Assembly (NCBI GenBank): GCA_030535455.1
Contig: JAUNJY010000006.1
Span: forward strand, 1-64,000
DNA length: 64,000 bases
Reading direction: 5' to 3'
From: a bacterium
GTDB lineage: Bacteria > Bacillota > Clostridia > Lachnospirales > Lachnospiraceae
Shown here piece after piece: positions 63,255-64,000 of the stretch. The first letter of the stretch is position 1; each line of letters begins with the position of its first letter. The translations under genes were made by a program, and so were the position numbers. The notes beneath the pieces were generated by a model. That model made no database searches, was not told the DNA's origin, and saw only the letters and a list, made by a program, of their open reading frames with translations.

Positions 63255-64000
63255 TTAGTGTATTCCCAACATCTGTTGAAGGCTAAAACTAACAACTGCA
63301 ATACCTACCCAGCAAGCAAATCCCATAAGGATTGGTTTGCCTCCAGTCTTCACTAATTTGATCAAATCTGTATTTAATCCAATTGCAGCCATTGCCACTA
63401 CGATAAAGAATTTACTTACTTTTTTCAAGAAGGCAAATAATTCAACGATCGTAGTTGCAGCAGCACCTGTTATTACTGACTGGTCAATCATATATTGAAA
63501 TACTGTGGTAATAACAGAAGCAAGTACGAAATAAAGGATAAACATAGGGAATACCTTTTTAATGCTCACTTTATTCCCTTCCACCTTTTCATGTTTTGCT
63601 CTATGAAGTGCCAGTACAAGTGTAATCGGAATGATAGCTAATGTTCTTGTAAGTTTTACAATGGTAGCGGTGTCAAGTACTTGAGTTCCAGTATTATGCA
63701 TGCTATCCCAAGCAGATGCTGCTGCCGTTACCGAAGAAGTATCATTGATTGCCGTTCCAGCAAAGATACCAAATCCTTGATTGCTAAATCCCAGCACTTC
63801 CCCTAAGGTTGGGAAAATAAGCGCTGCTATAATATTGAATAGAAAAATAATCGAAATCGATTGTGCAATTTCAGCATCATCCGCATCAATTACGGGTGCC
63901 GTTGCCGCAATTGCACTGCCACCACAGATTGAGGAACCTACCCCTACCAAAGTAGCAATCTTTCCTGGAATATGCATCACCTTACATAGTACATAAGAAA
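63255..64000 (-). CDS. YeiH-type (UPF0324) putative exporter, N-terminus beyond window
   Basis: The frame stays open to the right edge. Visible are about 248 residues with seven or so membrane spans. The family signature [20 protein letters not shown] is followed by [19 protein letters not shown]. YeiH-like proteins are annotated as sulfate or sulfonate exporters, on weak evidence. The missing part is about 90-100 residues by comparison with family length. No regulator is visible in the window. Confidence 0.88.
   Translation of the reverse strand, partial: SYVLCKVMHIPGKIATLVGVGSSICGGSAIAATAPVIDADDAEIAQSISIIFLFNIIAALIFPTLGEVLGFSNQGFGIFAGTAINDTSSVTAAASAWDSMHNTGTQVLDTATIVKLTRTLAIIPITLVLALHRAKHEKVEGNKVSIKKVFPMFILYFVLASVITTVFQYMIDQSVITGAAATTIVELFAFLKKVSKFFIVVAMAAIGLNTDLIKLVKTGGKPILMGFACWVGIAVVSFSLQQMLGIH

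Overview
The window looks like chromosomal DNA of a low-GC anaerobic Firmicute, most likely a Lachnospiraceae-type clostridium. Support comes from the AT-rich sequence, the strong AGGAGG-type ribosome binding sites, the dgt-dnaG-rpoD-trmK-nif3 order, the FeoB-associated Cys-rich peptide, and single-gene families typical of that group (HPr-like protein without the active histidine, Amt-GlnB fusion, TGS-type nucleoside kinase). All identifications come from reading motifs. No database search was run. Most genes lie on the minus strand.

Layout. 1-864 is a truncated SH3b-repeat surface protein. 1335-4840 is a purine operon transcribed purE-purM-purN-purD. 5058-8274 holds an extended M29 aminopeptidase and an unknown helical protein. 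rnpB (RNase P RNA) is at 8540-8884 on the plus strand. 9088-16779 is a macromolecular-synthesis cluster transcribed dgt, dnaG, rpoD, trmK, nif3-like, nucleoside kinase. 16854-19344 is a feoA-feoB-small Cys peptide iron(II) operon behind a consensus promoter and a perfect Fur-type palindrome. 19581-23951 has a flavin reductase, an ABC pair, a VOC protein and a PutP-type symporter. 24048-27301 is xpaC-telA plus a FliD-like small protein. Next come galE, an AEC transporter and sbcDC. 34317-39501 is an ABC transporter with its two-component system. 39586-42421 has an unknown gene, a thioredoxin-reductase-like flavoprotein and a cation/proton antiporter. 42946-47033 is a MarR-controlled heterodimeric ABC exporter. 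47254-49505 is a polar amino-acid ABC transporter with possible ArgR boxes. 50070-59316 contains cobO-type adenosyltransferase, a GntR regulator, structured non-coding DNA, an HPr-like gene, dbpA, a cupin, two carbohydrate esterases, RNase H, TspO, a frameshifted small gene, a CPBP protease and a small membrane peptide. 59530-61626 is an amt-glnB fusion with a long hairpin-rich leader. The right end has a DD-carboxypeptidase, mgsA and a partial YeiH-type exporter.

The most unusual signal is a dispersed, structured intergenic repeat of about 150 bp. It occurs five times (about 1081, 7291, 21752, 49837 and, inverted, 59763). All copies share a CGCGCCGAAC-like core. Hairpins flank the core, and their stems are kept while their sequences change. 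Hairpin-plus-T-run ends face outward, as in a bidirectional terminator cassette or a MITE-like element. A second unexplained region, between convergent genes at 51397-51663, holds a three-way-junction-like fold and a 165-nt long hairpin with a central bubble that resembles 6S RNA in outline. The amt-glnB leader carries a consensus promoter followed by several stacked terminator-like hairpins, one with a hexaloop of the kind read by ANTAR antiterminators.
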